A stretch of 64,000 nucleotides of DNA, taken from the NCBI GenBank assembly GCA_009746045.1, contig RPFO01000097.1, positions 922,146-986,145 on the forward strand. The letters are read 5' to 3'. This document shows positions 13,001-24,043 of this stretch, one piece after another. A model generated the notes under the pieces. The model was not told where the DNA came from. It did no database searches and worked only from the letters and a program-made list of their open reading frames with translations. Made by a program: the position numbers and the translations under genes. The stretch comes from Mesostigma viride. Taxonomy: Eukaryota; Streptophyta; Mesostigmatophyceae; Mesostigmatales; Mesostigmataceae. Position 1 is the first letter of the stretch, and each line of letters opens with the position of its first letter.

Positions 13001-16000
13001 CCCAATGTCGCTTGTCCGCGCATTCGCCTTTGCTGCATGTGCCCCAATGTCGCTTGTCCGCGTATTCGCCTTTGCTGCATGTGCCCCAATGTCCCTTGTC
13101 CGCGCATTCGCCTTTGCTGCATGTGCCCCAATGTCGCTTGTCCGCGTATTCGCCTTTGCTGCATGTGCCCCAATGTCCCTTGTCCGCGTATTCGCCTTTG
13201 CTGCATGTGCCCCAATGTCCCTTGTCCGCGTATTCGCCTTTGCTGCATGTGCCCAAATGTCCCTTGTCCGCGTATTCGCCTTTGCTGCATGTGCCCCAAT
13301 GTCCCTTGTCCGCGCATTCGCCTTTGCTGCATGTGCCCCAATGTCGCTTGTCCGCGTATTCGCCTTTGCTGCATGTGCCCCAATGTCCCTTGTCCGCGTA
13401 TTCGCCTTTGCTGCATGTGCCCCAATGTCGCTTGTCCGCGTATTCGCCTTTGCTGCATGTGCCCCAATGTCCCTTGTCCGCGTATTCGCCTTTGCTGCAT
13501 GTGCCCCAATGTCGCTTGTCCGCGTATTCGCCTTTGCTGCATGTGCCCAAATGTCGATTATCCCCTCCCCTCCCATCGTCCAAGGCTGGCAGGGACTTGC
13601 CCTGACCCGACGTATTGCGGTTCCGAGGGCGCTCGGGAGGCTGGTGGCCACCATGACAACACGAGCAGCCGCTGTGCCGTGGCCTCGGATGAAGGAGATC
13701 TGCCGGCGACGACCGCCCACATTTTGGACAACGCTAAGGGCTTGAAGGGGGCGCATGCGGCCGGCATGCTGCAATGCCTGCTGCGGCTGCTGCCCCTGCT
13801 GGAGGGGGTGGCCGCGTCGGAGCCGCAGGTGGGTGTCCTTGCACGAGGATGTCCACATTGATGCTGCTTGCTGCCCCTGGTGATTCACTGGACATCGGCA
13901 CCCTCTCACTCCCCAATGCAATGCCTGCAGGGCAGGGCTGGCAATTGCGCCGCGTGGCCAGCAGGTGATGGGCACGCCACCGTCACGACATGTGAGGTCT
14001 GGGCTGGCCGAGGATTTGGCCCGCTGTGACTTTGGCTGCTGAGTGGAGGCATGTTGGTGGTGCATGTTGCAGGTGCCATCACCTGTCACCAATATGTGCT
14101 CCCTCCCCCCCTCCTTCCCCCCCTTTGTGCTGCAGGTCACGCAGGAAGTGCCACCGCGCCGTGGGAACCCCTCCGCCCCGCAAACCTCGGCCGATGGTGC
14201 CGATGCTGCGCAACCAGGCGCGGTAGGGAAGGGCGCTGGCACCCCTCTCCCCCACCAGCGGCGTCCAGTGGGTGGCAATCTGCTGGCGCGGGCCCCACCG
14301 CCAGCGCAGCACGCCGCACGCCTGTTGGCGCGTGTCCTGCGCACGGTCACAGACAAGGACGCGCTCGCCGCCTGCCTGGGTGCTGGCCAGTGGGGGGGGC
14401 ACCTGCCGGTGGCCACTTCCGCTGACAGGAGCCCACCGCCGGGTGTCGCCGCTTGGGGGCCTGCGGTGCTGTCGCCGACGGCACGCTTGGGGGGATTAGG
14501 GTTGCGGGCGTGCGCGGCACCGGCTCCCCTCGACAGCAACCAGCTTGGTGGCAACCAGCTTGGTGGCAACCGGCTTGGTGGCAACCGGCTGGGTGGCGGT
14601 GCTGGGGCCAGTCAAGCAGGGCTCCCCTCACCGGCGATGGTGGTGGAAAGGTCGCAAGTATTACTCACGCTTGTGGAGGTGCGTTCGCCATGCATGGGCG
14701 CTGTTGAGGTGTGAGAGTGGTCCAAGTGCTCCAAGTGCTCCAAGTGCTCCAAGTGGTCCAAGTGGGGAGAGCCGGGGAAGGGAAAGGGGGAGGACGAAAG
14801 GGGTGGGCAGGAGGAAAGGGGGCCACCTGGCTACTAGTTGGGCCTTGGCATGCATAGATGCGGGCTTGTTTCTTTTCTGTGCGCATGGTCACCCATCATG
14901 AACAGTTTTTCATTTTCTCCTACTGTGCTTGTCTCGTTGAGGCCAACATCTGCGACACGTTGCCACCTCAACGGGTGCCTTTCTCACGGGGCGCCCGTCA
15001 CCCTGGCACGCATGCCCTTACTAAGAATGGTTTGCGTTCAAGCAGCGCCCGCACGCTCTGTCGGTGCCCAAACTGCCCCATGGCTGCATCGCAGAATTGA
15101 CCGTTCCTGTCGACGCCATAGCTCCGGAGCACACGCTTTCCGTAGGTCGCAAATCATCACGTTTCTCTTGCCACAGCACGACAAGTTGTTTTTATGTTGC
15201 CTGGACCACACATCCCAGCAGGCCTGCCTGCGTGCCTGTGCATGTGTAGCCTTTGCCATGCATCGGCCAGTAGCTTACGTGAACTTGATGGCGTACCGCA
15301 AATGCATCTAATCGAGTTCTTCACCAACAGTCCACTCCCTCCCCACGCCCCTGATCCGGCCCATCCACCCCATGCGTGCTATCCTGCCCCCCCGTTCAAC
15401 GCCCAACGGAAACCACGGACCCTGCAGGTGCTTCTCAGCGAGGCGGCGCGCGACCAGCCAGCGCTTGCCCGCCTGCTGGATGTCGCTTGCTGCGCCGGGT
15501 CCCCCTGCGGGGCCCTCACGCGCACTGATGCGATGGCAAGGTTGGCTGCCTCCCACACGGCCTTGTGCGCCATCCGCACGTCCTTACCACACACGGAGTC
15601 GGCTTCCCAGGCCAGCAAGCAGCCAACGCAGACAGGTGGGCGGCAAGGCAAGGAAAGCTCCCAGGCAGGGGGTTGGTCACCCAGGCAGCAAACTGCGCAT
15701 GCAGGGTCTGGTCATGGGGGCCAACCGTCCAGCCCCCACAAGCCGGCGCCCGCATCACACGCAGCAAGCCGTGGGGCGACGGCGACGGAGGGGGATCCTG
15801 GCCAGGCAGCGGCTGTTTGTACTCCGCCGCCTACGCTGGTCAATGTGACCGCTTGGACGTGCGTCCTGGAGTTGCTGCTGTCTGCCGCATCTGTTCCCGC
15901 TTGTAGCGACCGCGGGCCTACCGAGGCGACCACACCCGGCCGAGGCCCCGTCGCCTCCTCCTCCCCTTCCCTATGCAAAAGCATCTCAGTTCGTCCCGCA

Positions 16001-19000
16001 GCACCCCATGGTCCTGCGACCCAGTGTGTGCCGGTGTCGGTGCCCACACTGCTGCACGTGCTGACTCAGCTCTCGACCGGGCTGTCATCGGAGGCGCCAC
16101 TGTCATCAGAGGCGCCGACCATGCCAGCTCAGCAGGGCAGCATCAGGGCGGACGCATGCCGCGCGGTGTTGGCCACCTCCCTGTCCCTCATCCGTGCGTG
16201 CTCCACAAAAATGTCAACGGGGACGGACGCGCAAGCGGAGGTGGTGACGGATGCCAACGGTAAGGCGAACCACCCACAGTTGCGGCTAGTGGCAGCGCTG
16301 GTGGCCTCCCGCTCGCCCTCCCCATCCCGTGGTCTGGGTGCCGTGCTGGCAGAACACCTGGGCCGACTGCCCTGGCCACCGTACGTGGGGGGTTGTTCCG
16401 ATGGCTCCACCTCTGTCCATGCTGGTGGCCGTCCCCCACCCCCTCATCAGCCCAAGCTTGGTGCCCTACCAGCACCGGCTCCACTGGCATCGTGGGCGGA
16501 CTTGCTCTCGCTGCGACAGGCCGCGTTGGAGGTGATGGCGGCGGCTCTTGGGGCCATGCCCGACGGCGGGTCGGGCGGTGCAGGGTATGTGGGCGGTGCA
16601 GGGGCCCCGCATGCCAGGGACTTGCCTGCGGCCTGTTTGGAAGGCATGCTGCCCCCAGAGGACGTGCGCGCGGCCTACGATGATGCAATGCGGGAGGGTG
16701 AGGGCAAGGGGCATGGGTGGCAGGGTGAGGGTCATGCGCACGCAGGGGGCGCGTCCAGCCGTCATCGCCGCCCCACCTCGAGGGTGGGTGATGACAAGGG
16801 CGACGGGTGGGTTTCCTCGCCGTCTCATGCCCCGTGTGCAGCCCCTCGTGCGGCGCCGTCCTCCAGCGGGCACACAGGGGACGCCGCCGCGTGTGGCGCC
16901 GCGCGGGAAGGGTGCCCCGCGGCCTGCCTCGCGCTCTTCCTTGCGACCAGCCTGCGCCACGATGTGGACAACGGCGCGCCGGTAAGGTGGCAGACCTTGG
17001 GGCGCACGCCCTTGTGTTGTTGGGGCCAGTGCCGCGCACGCCGTGTTGCGTATGCGGTGTGCCGTTCGGTATGCACGTTGTCATTTAGGTACGTGTGATG
17101 AGGTATGTGGTAGGGACATGGTGGGAGGGGTCCCAGGCCTTGCGAGCGCAGCGCCTGACTAGGGGGGGAGGATCCCCTCGTCCTACTCCTAGCCTTGCTT
17201 ATAGACCCGCCTCATGGTGGAAGCTCGATGACTGAAGGCTGACCATGCCATGAGTTGCTGTGTGGCTGCCGTGCCGCGGTATTCCGGTCCGACATGTGCC
17301 GGTAGCTAGTGGGCCAACGTTTCAAGTAATGCCTGCCATAAGAATAGTTCCCAACGCCACCGTGGTAATCTTGCTAGAAGTGGGTCGCCCTCGCAAGGTC
17401 GAATCCAGTGAAAATCCATTCTTGACTGAGGGCTGTCTTTGCCTCTTTCGGGGTCTGCTGGTCCTCCGACACCTATCCTTTCCCTGGCTGCCCTTTGATG
17501 GACCATCTTCCGCCTCCTGCTGCTGGCCTCCGCCACGCACAGGTGCCGCTGCTACGCGCGTACGCGGCCGTACTGGCGCCGCTGGTGGGGGCGGCGCGCT
17601 GCAGGAGGGAAGCCGGGGTGGGAGGAGGGCAGGGCGGGGAAGGGGGCAAGAGGAGGGAGGGGAGCGGGGGGGCACCAGCAGGGGGACACGCGCGGTCAGC
17701 GGAAAACGGGCACCGCCAGCCAACGCAGGCCTCAGGGGAGGATGCTGGCCCCGGGCACGGTCGTGCAGCCCCCCATGGGACAGGTGGTGGTGCGGACGCA
17801 AGAGGGAGCGTGTGGTACCGCGCAAAGGGCGGCGTGGGCGCCTCGTTGGCCACAGAGGCACCCCACCCAGCCGAACAAGGGGCCGATGTCACGCAAGCAG
17901 GCGTGGGGCGGCCGGCTTCTGAAACGTGGCCTACCTGCGAGCAAGGAGGAGGGGTGGGTGGCAAGGTCCTCATGCTGCCTAGCTGCCCGCCAGGTGGCGC
18001 CACCAGAGGCTGCGGTCATGAGCCACCGGACGCCCTCGTGCTCGTAGGCCATGTGCTGGGGGATGTCCTGCGCATGCCATCCATTCCGCAGGTAAACGAC
18101 CGATTCGCAATAAAATGGGAAGGGGAGGGGAGGGGAGGGGACGGGAGGGGTGGGTAGGGGAGCGGGAGGGAAGGGAAGGGAAGGGAAGGGAAGGGAAGGG
18201 AAGGGAAGGGAAGGGAAGGGAAGGGAAGGGAAGGGAAGGGAAGGGAAGGGAAGGGAAGGGAAGGGAAGGGAAGGGAAGGGAAGGGAAGGGGAAGGTCCAT
18301 GTGGGATGATTCTGTTTTTGTTTGTCGGCTACTTGCGGCCTGACCCTCCTCCTCGCCCATGCCATAGAGCTTGTATGCTCCGTGCCCTTCTGGCATGTGT
18401 GCTCCTTGTAACATTCCCGCTTGTGCTGTCGCCCACGTCTCGTGCTGCCACACCCACCGTGGCCTTGTGGTTACCCCCCTTGCAAATGGGTTGATTACTG
18501 CCCACCGCTTGTCTGGGGCGTGGCTGTGCATGCGGCCATTCGCCACGTCAGCAGGCGGCGAGGTCCAAGCTGCTGCCCTTGGTGAGCGCGTGCGAGCCGA
18601 GGGGGAGCGCGGGGACGCCCTCGGGTAGCGGGCAGGCCGCAGGCGGCAGGCCAACCCCGCCAGCTGTCGGCGCAGGCGGCTGGGCCCCTGCTTCGCGGGC
18701 CACCTCTGGCGCGCGCGCGGGTGCAGGGCAGGGCAAGTGGGCCCGGCACCGCGTTGGTGGCAGTGACATAACCAGCAAGCGTGAGCAAGCGCGCACAGCC
18801 CTTCGTAGCTTTCTTGGCATGGCAGCCTTGTCCACCGGCGACCACCCGCGGGATCCAGACGTCGCAATGGCTGGCTTGGTGGACGTGGGGCCTCTCGACT
18901 CGGGTGGTGAAGCAGACGCGCCCGCTGTCACTGGCGCCATGCGTGAGGGGAGAAAGAAGCAACGCGTGAATGGCCCAGCACGGTCCAGGCAAGGATGCGC

Positions 19001-19391
19001 AAAGTGCAGTGTTCCCCACCTTTATTGGTTTTCTTTTACTTCTAGGATGTTTGAGTGGAATAACTTGGTCGCTGTCATTACCACTCTGGCTGTCCTTCCT
19101 AGCTGCTTGCATCTCATGCGTCGGTGCCCTAGCGGATGTTTGGCTGCTCATCGCCCATGCTGTTTTGTATGCAGGAATAGCAATGCGGAAGAAACGGGCG
19201 CGGTGGAACACACGGAATTGTCGAGCAGGCGCAAGGGCCGGCGGCCGAGCAGCAGAAACCCGTACATCGACGCGGTTCTACACAAGGATCACCACACGGG
19301 GGACTTTGCAGACTTGGAAGACTTTATTGTTTGCAAGCCAGGCAAAGATTATAAGAGCCTGCTGAGAAAGTATAGCGCAACGGATGAATAG
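1051..19391 (+). CDS. Very large multi-exon gene, helical-repeat (HEAT-like) protein of unknown identity
   Basis: I do not recognise the family. Exons were placed from GT-AG sites and matching codon phase: 1051-1875, 2620-2750, 3486-3901, 4554-4961, 5147-5369, 7407-7558, about 9599-9965, 11931-12278, 13628-13828, 14136-14678, 15428-16981, 17543-18091, 18552 to about 19009, and 19175-19391 (stop). Phases agree across nearly every junction (for example 1875 phase 1 to 2620, 3901 phase 2 to 4554). The 9599 start, the 13628 start and the 19009 donor are the weakest. The product (about 2,100 residues here, N-terminus missing) is a chain of Leu/Ala-rich amphipathic helices such as FRVLLLPALLDGSL and MLQCLLRLLPLLEG, broken by Gly/Pro/Ser-rich linkers, as in alpha-solenoid scaffolds. 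The last exon gives a basic then acidic tail (RNPYIDAVL, then DLEDFIVCKPGKDY) that looks like a conserved fingerprint. A short coding repeat (QLGGN units) lies near 14530-14605. Confidence 0.55.
5724..6892. repeat. 13-bp minisatellite, about 90 copies, intronic
   Basis: The unit is aaagggggagcac, repeated head to tail with occasional losses: one G missing, or a shortened agcacaaagcac step. It lies in the intron between exons ending at 5369 and starting at 7407 of the large solenoid gene. One strand is purine-rich with a regular G5 run per unit. Because the unit lacks stop codons in several frames, long open frames appear on both strands; they are artefacts of the repeat. Confidence 0.95.
8639..9086. 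repeat. 31-bp minisatellite, about 14.4 near-identical copies, intronic
   Basis: A 31-bp unit containing agctatccaggtgaccatg is repeated without visible variation. It sits in the intron between the exons ending at 7558 and starting about 9599. Every unit contains a CAG/GTGACC step resembling a weak splice junction. The homogeneity suggests recent expansion or gene conversion. Confidence 0.95.
10214..10978. mobile_element. Non-autonomous TIR element (MITE-like), 765 bp, intronic
   Basis: The ends are 27-bp inverted repeats at 10214-10240 and 10952-10978 with two mismatches; the core is aagtggcc then gccggagcggctg. The interior has no transposase but two sets of tandem repeats. One is a unit of about 62 bp (10378-10560) containing gtttccgttacgaatttt. 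The other is a longer unit present twice (about 10561-10727 and 10728-10870) containing cgcaagctacctttcaaaat. I could not find a clear TSD, so the superfamily is open. It lies in the intron between exons ending 9965 and starting 11931 of the solenoid gene. Confidence 0.65.
12479..13556. repeat. 42-bp minisatellite, about 25-26 copies with two biallelic sites, intronic
   Basis: The unit contains gtcccttgtccgcgtattcg and repeats exactly every 42 bp, that is 14 codons, so every frame stays open across the array. Most copies differ only at two positions: ccc/cgc and gta/gca. It lies between the donor at 12279 and the next exon near 13628 of the large solenoid gene, so it is read as intronic despite the open frames. 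Confidence 0.93.
18116..18293. repeat. (GGGAA)n microsatellite, intronic
   Basis: A pure purine pentanucleotide array follows directly after the exon ending at 18091 of the solenoid gene. The first 50 bases are an imperfect GGGGA version. Confidence 0.95.
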
Positions 19392-20407
19392 TGCAGCAGC
19401 ACATACTGATGGGCATTCCAGAGTGCGATATCTTGATGAGCGCAAACTGCAGACGGTCTCATCTTGGTTGCTGTCACGATGTCAATCCAGGTACTAATTA
19501 TGCCACATGGTTTGCCTGCTGCGCGACAGGAGGCTGACCCCACAGGCGCCGGGTCACCTGCGTGAACCCTTGCGAGAGGCCCCACTGTCCCTTGATGGAA
19601 AGAACATGATTTGCATGATGCAATAAGCACCGGTGAGGCATCAACAACTGGCTACTATGATAAAGCATCTCGTGGTGAAAATTATGACAGTTTGTTACAA
19701 ATTCTTTTTGGCAAGCACGCCCTGATTCAACCGAAGGCCGTGTTGGCACTGCAGCTTTCTCTCGGGGCGTTGACAAGACGTGGCCTGGGTCGAGGGTATA
19801 TTTCTTCTCGCAACTGTGACCCTTGATGCCAAGGCATACAACGCGTGCTCTATAACAGCTCCTAGGAGCCCTTATCGCCACACCTTGCTCCATGGCATAC
19901 TCAACTTATGCGTTGGTCCAGAAGAGAATGACCGTTCAGCATAGGGCCTCATGGGTTGACAGGTCACTGGACATATTAAACACATCTCCGTTTGTGCTTA
20001 CTACTATGCATACAGGAGACAATTTTTACTCATTGATAACAAGCCACGCAGCAAGGGCTGTTTTGGCATGCTTCCAGGCCATGCACCTGTGCCACTACTT
20101 ATGCACCTCCTGTTATGCAGTGATTTTGCAGTCGAATCCACCATGGTAAACTCACGTAAATCGGAGCCGTTTCTAGTTGCATACGACTTCCCGTGCATGC
20201 GCCTCTGAATATTTTGCAGAAAATGATCGTGGGCATTGGACTAGTACTTCGGTGCATGGCATGCGCAGAAGCATGTCACGGATGTGTACTATTAAATTAA
20301 ATTGAAAATGATAACATGACTCCGCGGGGAGATCATGTAGCACGTATTCCCTTGCTTGATGGATGGGGGCGAGCAAAGCCGCGAAACCTAACTAAGCTAT
20401 ATCTAAA
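19392..20407. other. Intergenic, nothing recognised
   Basis: This is the region downstream of the solenoid gene stop codon. It holds only short frames in all six readings. Part of it near 20320-20400 weakly resembles the dispersed repeat seen at 24795 and 41910. No RNA gene or further exon was seen. Confidence 0.5.
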
Positions 20408-20415
20408 CTAATCTA

Positions 20416-21175
20416 AGGAGGGGGGACATCCCCCCCTAAAATCGTACATGAGCGTACTCCAGAGTTTGGCCTACCGCGCCGCCCGGCGCCACCCAAAGTG
20501 AAAAGTGCTGGAGTGCACTCAGTCAGTCAAAAGCTGCGCCGGACCGACTTGGGAGTGTGCTACGTGCTACGTGGCTTGTACGACACGTGGCACTTTTTTA
20601 GAATCTCTTAGTAGAAGCTCTTAGTAAGCGATAGTATTAGCATATTCTCCAAGTAGAAGAATATTCATGATTTTGTACTGCAGTGCTCCGGCTTCAGGCT
20701 GGTTGTTGGTGCAACGGTGGTCAGCAACTCAAGAATGACGTCAAGCCGGCGGAAATTCGATGCCTATTGCCTGACGCCAGGTCCGGTGTCAGAATCAACA
20801 ACAACAACCTGACGCCTGCCTGAAAGTTGATACGTCTTCCTAGAATCAACCAATACTTGGTAAGTTCTCAGCGTAAGTTGTAAGTACAGCAGGGCCAAAG
20901 CGGACTCCTGCACTTAAAATCAAACGCCTGACCGAGCTAGCGGGATCACCAGAGCGCACTCCTTTCCTAAAACCAGGCGCCGGACCGGCGGGAGGAGTTA
21001 GCTCCACAAAATTTTTCTTCGCGCCGCCCTAAAAATTTCGACTGGAGTACACTCCGTCGCAAAAATTCTGCCGCCGGACACATTTTTTCCCGTTTTTGGA
21101 GTCCGCTCCACGTCCGGAGGTGCCGCGCCGGACACACGAGTGAGTGTGCTGTTTTGGCTGGATGTCCCCCCTCCT
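20416..21175. mobile_element. 760-bp MITE with perfect 16-bp TIRs and 8-bp TSD
   Basis: The left end aggaggggggacatcc (20416-20431) and right end ggatgtcccccctcct (21160-21175) are perfect inverted repeats. They are flanked by the same 8 bp, ctaatcta, at 20408-20415 and 21176-21183. No transposase frame is present. The interior has a recurring gcgccggac motif (near 20535, 20978 and 21124), as expected of subterminal binding repeats. An 8-bp TSD fits hAT, P or Merlin groups; the TIR does not begin CAGNG, so hAT is not assured. Confidence 0.85.
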
Positions 21176-21183
21176 CTAATCTA

Positions 21184-22345
21184 TAAAAATCCTAAAACTA
21201 CTCTACTCGGCCAGGAATCGAGATCACGGAGTACGCCATGCTACGGGAGGGTTGACCCACCCTACCGACTGAGCGATCTGATCTACGCTGATGACACGAC
21301 GCTCGTGGAGACCCCGGAGTACGTCCACCCAACTCTGGCTGTAGACAGACTGCTTGTCACTGGAAGCGCGGGCGGTGGAGCTTATGATCAGCAACGGAGG
21401 TCATGGCCATCGGCTTCCCCATTGGGACCACCCCACCCACCCTCCTGCTGGACGGCAGCCCCGTGCCCCCGGCAACTCGCTTCAAGCTCTTTGGAAGTTG
21501 GCTCCCCTCCACGGCCGAGGACATCAACACCCGCATTGGCCAGGCCTGGGCGGCCCTCCGCCGCCTCTACAGGTTCTAGTTGGACATGTCGCTACCTGAG
21601 TGACCGTTCTGTTCAAGGCCCTTGTCCTCAGCATCCTCCTTTATGGCTGCGAAGCGTGGACCCTGGACCAGGCGCTGAGCAAGCAGCTTGACGGCACTGT
21701 CATTTGAACGCTCCGTCACATCCTCGACGTCCACTACCAAGAGCGCCACATCCGGGCCGAGCTCTACTGCGAGCTCCCTCTTGTCACCCATACCATCCGC
21801 CACCGCCACCTCCTCTTTGCCGGCCATGCATCTTGCCGGCACTGAGACAAGGTGAATACCGATGTGGGCCTAGCTTGCGGGCGGGCTTAGGACTGGCAAA
21901 CCAGGTAGACACCTCCTATGGCAGGGTCCCCTTGTCCCGTCGCAACCATGCAACTGGCAAACTTGTGCGCGCCCCGCACAGCTAGACGCGGCGCGACCCG
22001 GACCTATGTGACACAATTGCTTGGGGATGCGGGGCTTCTGGGAATATCTGTACTCCGCGCCCGCATGATGATAGGCAAGGAGAAATGGGCTGCCGTCTGC
22101 GATAAGCACCTTCCTGTAGGCCGTAGGGCATGCTCACGTTTTCTCCCCATGGGCCCTCGGCCCATTGCTAGAATGCAGGGTAGAAGTCCGCAGGTGGAGG
22201 TCGGTCATTGCCCCTGAGGATAGCCGCTACACTATACCGCGGCTCGTCAGCCATTACAGTAGAGGACAGCTCAGTCTGATGAGGATTATATCCCCCTCTA
22301 GTGACTGTATGAAGGAGACAACCATATGGTTGGGGCATGATGTAC
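21184..22345 (+). mobile_element. Degenerate LINE fragment (family 2): reverse transcriptase YADD region and C-terminus
   Basis: At 21268-21309 the translation reads LSDLIYADDTTLVE, the catalytic YADD box of a non-LTR reverse transcriptase. Further on, other frames give a typical non-LTR C-terminal region (STAEDINTRIGQAWAALRRL near 21506-21570, IRHRHLLFAGH near 21797, then TRTYVTQLLGDAGLL near 21990). Several stops and frame changes separate these pieces, so it is a dead copy. The tail ends near tggttggggcatgatg (about 22329-22344). A second copy lies at 49720-50720. Confidence 0.75.
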
Positions 22346-22452
22346 ATAGATGATATATATTTTTAAAATATAATTACTTACAGCAGAGTGAAATCACTCA
22401 AACCAAAGCAAACGCCCAGCTATAAACCTATAGACAGAGCCATGTCAAAGCT

Positions 22453-23006
22453 CTATACTACGATAAGACCAATGGAAACGCCTAACGGGAGGAACCTAAT
22501 AGCCCTGCTGCACCGCAAAATCAGCCCGCGTACGGCGGAGCATGAAGTGTCAGCCATGGCCCGAGTCAGCGCCACCGACAAGCGCTGACGCCAATATGAC
22601 GTCCAGGTCCGCGCCGACCATGGGGCCCGCTGGCCCTCCAGGTCCAGCCGGTCCTCCCGGAGCCGGCAACACTCCTTGAAGAAGGCGGAGGTCAGGGGCC
22701 CCATGGCCCCAAACTCCTCCAGGACAAAGGGCACCACACGATGGTGCCCGACGTCGCCGTAGGCCAGGAGCTTGGCCCGCTCCGCCCGGTCCGCCGTGTA
22801 ACCTGCCGTGAGGGAGGCCCCAGCCACGTGGCTAAGAGCCAAGGGCCGCGCCACCGAAACGTCAATAAGCAGATGCCGGCCACCCCCTCAAAGTCCAGCA
22901 CCACGATGTCAGGCCGGTGGTTGGGGGAATAGAAGGCAGCGCCATCCGCATCCTCGGACCGGATGTTCGCGTGGGGGAAAACCGACCGAATCATGGCGAG
23001 CACCAC
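22453..23006 (-). mobile_element. LINE-type C-terminal domain resembling a restriction-like endonuclease, minus strand
   Basis: Read on the minus strand, two overlapping frames give a stretch with YSPNHRPDIVVLDFEG followed by ARPLALSHVAGASLTAGY and VVPFVLEEFGAMGPL. The layout (RPD, then D-x-EG, then a hydrophobic strand and a Lys/Arg helix) resembles the PD-(D/E)XK-like C-terminal domain of some non-LTR retrotransposons. At least one frame change, near 22870, breaks it. It could instead be a degraded host gene; no upstream reverse transcriptase is seen next to it. Confidence 0.5.
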
Positions 23007-23044
23007 CGTCAGGAGATATATATTTGTAACTTTCGTTTAATTAT

Positions 23045-23225
23045 TTTCTAATGAGATCTGACATTACGGCATAGTACTCCGTGGCATGCCCATGCACATG
23101 ACACGCGAGTACTTTGATAACTCAAATAGTAGTATAATTACACAAAAGTTAGACAAACTGACAAATATCGTCCGCATCATGCACAAACCCTAGTAGCTCT
23201 CTAGACGGGGATCTTGGCATTACAT
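23045..23225. repeat. Fragment of dispersed LINE-tail repeat
   Basis: It shares blocks such as gcatagtactccgtggcatg, attacacaaaagtt and acaaatatcgtc with copies at about 48880-49020, 49130-49220 and 51250-51360. The related copies run into the reverse complement of the family 2 LINE tail, so this is read as part of that element's 3' region. Confidence 0.6.
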
Positions 23226-23673
23226 AGAGAAGGCTTCAGCTTCACAAAATCCGACGTGCAGAATTGCGCTGGTTTTCAAGTGGAGCGCACAATTGATGTG
23301 ACACATACATCCAAGCGTTGCAATGATCCGCGTTTCTTTTTGTATAAATTAATCCCTGAGCGCTCGAAACTGAATCGTGGACGGCATTGACGGCTGCCAT
23401 GCATTCGACGCCGAACATTTTCATCCTGGCAGGCTTTATCGCTATCTTTGATATTTTTTCTCATGCGCGGGCACGGCGCTCGAGATCTTCAGGGTGATCT
23501 ATGGTATCAGGAAATGGCTTTCTTCCTTTTGGTTCGACCTGAACGCAGTCTTTTCCTAGGTAATCGTGTAAGGCGGCGTGCTGTAGTTGTGTGTTTTGCA
23601 CGAAGGGCGGTGTCATTTTATGATCGAATCAACTGACTGCATGCGGGGGTTGGTATTGACGTAGTGCCGGGCG
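23226..23673. other. Intergenic, nothing recognised
   Basis: No convincing reading frame, repeat or RNA gene was seen between the LINE-tail fragment and the GC-rich array. Confidence 0.4.
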
Positions 23674-24043
23674 AGGCGGGGCGGGGCGGGGCGGGGCGGG
23701 GGGGGGGCGGGGGGGGGGGCGGGGCGGGCGGGGCGGGGCGGGCGGGGCGGGGCGGGCGGGGCGGGGCGGGGCGGGGCGGGGCGGGCGGGGCGGGGCGGGG
23801 CGGGGCGGGGCGGGGCGGGGCGGGGCGGGGGGGCGGGGCGGGGCGGGCGGGGCGGGGCGGGGCGGGGCGGGCGGGGCGGGCGGGGCGGGGCGGGGCGGGG
23901 CGGGGCGGGGCGGGGCGGGGCGGGGCGGGGCGGGGCGGGGCGGGGCGGGGCGGGGCGGGGCGGGGCGGGGCGGGGCGGGGCGGGGCGGGGCGGGGCGGGG
24001 CGGGCGGGGCGGGGCGGGGCGGGGCGGGGCGGGGCGGGGGGGT
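23674..24043. repeat. (GGGGC)n array, about 370 bp
   Basis: The run consists almost entirely of ggggc and gggcgg units with a few G-run expansions. It is 100 percent G+C, rich in CpG and in GC-box cores (GGGCGG), and has runs of four G every five bases, which is strong G-quadruplex potential. No gene starts nearby in this window. Confidence 0.97.

Noticed and set aside
12179-14584. 801-residue minus-strand frame
   Set aside because: It is a shadow of GC-rich exons and of the 42-bp array on the opposite strand, with no recognisable domain.
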